Positions 62,416 through 64,000 of a stretch of DNA of 64,000 bases are shown in pieces. Position 1 is the first letter of the stretch. Every line of letters starts with the position of its first letter. The DNA lies in NCBI GenBank assembly GCA_021613535.1, contig CP075494.1, positions 1,922,001 through 1,986,000 on the forward strand, given 5' to 3'. The notes beneath the pieces were generated by a model. That model was not told the origin of the DNA. It was given only the letters and a program-made list of their open reading frames with translations, and searched no databases. The position numbers were made by a program, and so were the translations under genes. Source of the DNA: Adineta vaga. Taxonomy: Eukaryota; Rotifera.

Positions 62416-62803
62416 TTCAGGTCAATATGCACCAGACGATAGAACAGAAACTTCGCTGATACTGCAATTGATGTCTAAGCGTTTCTTTTAAATTTAAATA
62501 AAGAAAATCTACTAACTATTACATCTTTTGTTTCCCTGGATTTTTTTCCTATTGTTTTTGTATTAGAAATCAACTTTTCCGGTAAGTTTTCCGATTCATT
62601 TAGTGTTTTCTTTTCTTTTTCTTTCGTCGTCCGTGATGCGCGTGTATGCATGTTGACAACGCAAAAAAAGAAATAACCATTTCACAATCCGTAGTGAGAC
62701 GACGATAGCATTTTTTTTCAATATAAGTAGAGAGCACTATACTAAATCGTTACTTCTTCTTTCTTCATCATTCTTCGAGAAATTATTTCTCGTGCACATT
62801 ACT

Positions 62804-63421
62804 ATGCCGACATACAAACTCTATTATTTCAATGGTCGTGGTCGTGCTGAAATAGCTCGTTTGATATTTGCTGCTGCTGGAGAGACATTTGAAGATATTC
62901 GATATGAACGTGAAGAATGGCCATCACATAAATCCGAAATGCCATTAGGTCAAATGCCAGTTCTCGAAGTCGATGGTGTGAAATTACCTCAATCAATAGC
63001 AATTGCTCGTTTTCTTTCTAAACAATTTCAACTTGCTGGTAAAGACAATCTTGAACAAGCCAAAGTTGATGCCGTTGTTGACACAAGTATTGATTTAGCT
63101 ATGAAATATATACCAATTCATTCTCAACAAGACGAAAGCAAGAAAAAAGAAGAAACAACAAAATTTCTTGCTGATGAACTACCGAAACATATGAAAAACT
63201 TTGAAACTCTCGGAAAGTTATATGGCGAAGGTGGTCAATTTTTTGTTGGAAATCATTTGACTTTTGCTGACATAGAAGTCTATGATATGTTAGGATATGT
63301 TATTAAGATCGATGACAAGATTCTTCAACCTTATCCTTGGTTAGAACGTAATCGTCAAGAAGTTGAAAAAAATCCGAGAATTGCCAAATATCTTATGAAT
63401 CGAAAAGAAACACCATTTTGA
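62804..63421 (+). CDS. Sigma-class glutathione S-transferase
   Basis: Single exon, 205 aa, cytosolic. The thioredoxin-like N-domain opens [16 protein letters not shown], with Tyr at the catalytic position (YF) and RGRAEI(A)RLIFAAAG typical of sigma GSTs. Glutathione-contact residues include [10 protein letters not shown] and the QSIAIARFL loop. The helical C-domain contains [18 protein letters not shown], the N-capping box and hydrophobic staple region. It would conjugate glutathione to electrophiles or lipid peroxides, or act as a prostaglandin D synthase-like isomerase; sequence alone does not decide. The ATG at 62804 is chosen; the codon 12 bases upstream is GTG. A TATA-like ATATAAG lies near 62722 and AATAAA follows at about 63434. 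Confidence 0.93.
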   Translation: MPTYKLYYFNGRGRAEIARLIFAAAGETFEDIRYEREEWPSHKSEMPLGQMPVLEVDGVKLPQSIAIARFLSKQFQLAGKDNLEQAKVDAVVDTSIDLAMKYIPIHSQQDESKKKEETTKFLADELPKHMKNFETLGKLYGEGGQFFVGNHLTFADIEVYDMLGYVIKIDDKILQPYPWLERNRQEVEKNPRIAKYLMNRKETPF

Positions 63422-63905
63422 AACAAATCGTTCAATAAAACTTAATAACTTTTTTTCTCTAGTTTGTAGACTTGACTTTTATATAGTTTCCTCGGCTGTA
63501 GGGACGATGTGGGTGTATATTTTATACTCTTATGAACACTACACGCCCACACCCATCCTTACACACACCCACCCTCAACTTGTATAAAGTAAAATTGCAT
63601 TCAACTAGAATGAAAATCTTTTAAAAGAATGTGTTATTAACTAAAACAATAGATAAAATATTTTTGTATCATATCTTTATCATCAAAACTATCCAACGAA
63701 CTGGAATACATAAGAAATAACTTTATGATATAACAAATAATTGAATGGATTATATTATTAGGGTAATGCATGGTATCTCAACCACTTTATTCGCGAACAT
63801 TTTCAAAGCGATAAATTCATTTTTAAATAAATGATTGAAAATGAAAAGAAAACAGAAAAAAATCTTTATCTTATAAGTTTTCCTTTGATCAAGTCCGGTC
63901 TGGAT
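63422..63905. other. Intergenic between convergent genes, with one hairpin
   Basis: Holds the GST polyadenylation signal, the GTGTGGG hairpin at 63498-63579 and AT-rich sequence. No gene seen. Confidence 0.5.
63498..63579. repeat. GTGTGGG hairpin (copy p)
   Basis: GTAGGGACGATGTGGGTGTA at the left; CACGCCCACACCCATCC and ACACACACCCACCCTCAA at the right. The right arm is longer and better preserved. Confidence 0.7.
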
Positions 63906-64000
63906 CTACTCGGCGGGCTCAACCACATCCTTATCTTGAAGCTGTCTTAGATAATCGATAGTATCTTGAGTGTCTTTCCAGCGTGAATTATCTTCAGGGC
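63906..64000 (-). CDS. 3' end of an unidentified gene (partial)
   Basis: Minus-strand open frame entering from the right edge and ending at a TAG at 63906-63908. It encodes PEDNSRWKDTQDTIDYLRQL and then QDKDVVEPAE. Codon use is less A/T-rich than the flank and the sequence looks like a charged, helical C-terminus. It is too short to name. The frame is open to the window edge. Confidence 0.45.
   Translation of the reverse strand, partial: PEDNSRWKDTQDTIDYLRQLQDKDVVEPAE

Larger units (their letters stand above)
60863..62803. other. Intergenic with tandem repeats and mini elements
   Basis: Contains three degenerate copies of a unit starting GGTTAGACCAA (about 61090, 61503 and 61667) with shared GAGCTCTATCGATTGAATACC; allowing for the inserted mobile element, spacing is about 145-165 bases. 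Also two related mini transposons (61183-61442 and 62333-62397) and a split GTGTGGG hairpin. The last 200 bases are the presumed GST promoter. Confidence 0.55.

Noticed and set aside
5712-63579. GTGTGGG hairpins as rho-independent terminators or CRISPR-like repeats
   Set aside because: The genome is eukaryotic with spliced genes; hairpins are dispersed, in both introns and gaps, without regular spacing or spacers.

Overview
The window reads as animal nuclear DNA, most like a bdelloid rotifer of the Adineta/Rotaria type. That is inferred from AT-rich coding sequence, many 45-65 bp GT-AG introns, repeated lineage-type families (NHL propellers, F-box/LRR, LDLa/EGF-7TM, FMRFamide-like 7TM, three-unit CPC membrane proteins) and dispersed hairpins built from GTGTGGG, which resembles the TGTGGG telomere repeat I recall for bdelloids. 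I see no rRNA, tRNA or CRISPR. All gene models below were spliced by hand; summed exon lengths keep the frame in every multi-exon model called intact.

Layout. 1-5212 (-): a signal peptide exon and at least five NHL beta-propeller exons, running off the left edge. 5983-6958 (-): a 7TM receptor with a frameshift. 7430-8530 (-): a broken phytanoyl-CoA dioxygenase-like gene. 9855-12298 (-): an F-box/LRR gene with a predicted C-terminal membrane exon and a palindrome inside its first intron. 12985-14400: mobile-element debris. 14682-15482 (-): a kelch/galactose-oxidase-like protein. 15809-17446 (-): a DEG/ENaC channel. 18089-21033 (+): a decayed NHL gene carrying a second repeated module of unknown type, split by repeats. 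21553-22221 (+): a SET-domain protein. 22222-25747: repeats, including a 679 bp element full of CCGCGG-centred motifs.

25748-37678 (+) is the centrepiece: a 26-exon model of 3350 aa with signal peptide, four NHL propellers, Thr-rich linkers, REJ-like region, GPS, PLAT and an 11-TM polycystin-1 type channel. 37840-42225 (-): LDLa/EGF 7TM receptor. 42629-46032 (+): secreted or GPI-anchored three-propeller NHL protein. 46826-47080 (+): small PPxY membrane protein. 47439-48720 (-): F-box/LRR relic. 49198-50150 (-): second frameshifted 7TM receptor. 51426-55293 (+): three-module membrane protein. 55614-57133 and 58369-60862 (+): two sister type II membrane proteins with matching leader exons but different propellers (FG-GAP versus kelch); the second carries a 993 bp palindrome in an intron. 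62804-63421 (+): sigma-class GST. 63906-64000 (-): the 3' end of an unidentified gene.

A common thread is assembly of extracellular propellers from phase-1 symmetric exons. NHL, Thr-linker, FG-GAP, kelch and three-unit membrane modules all join through phase-1 introns, and neighbouring modules show patches of near identity that suggest gene conversion. About fifteen short GTGTGGG hairpins, several mini transposons and three large palindromes lie between or inside the genes; two hairpins sit exactly where a decaying gene stops.
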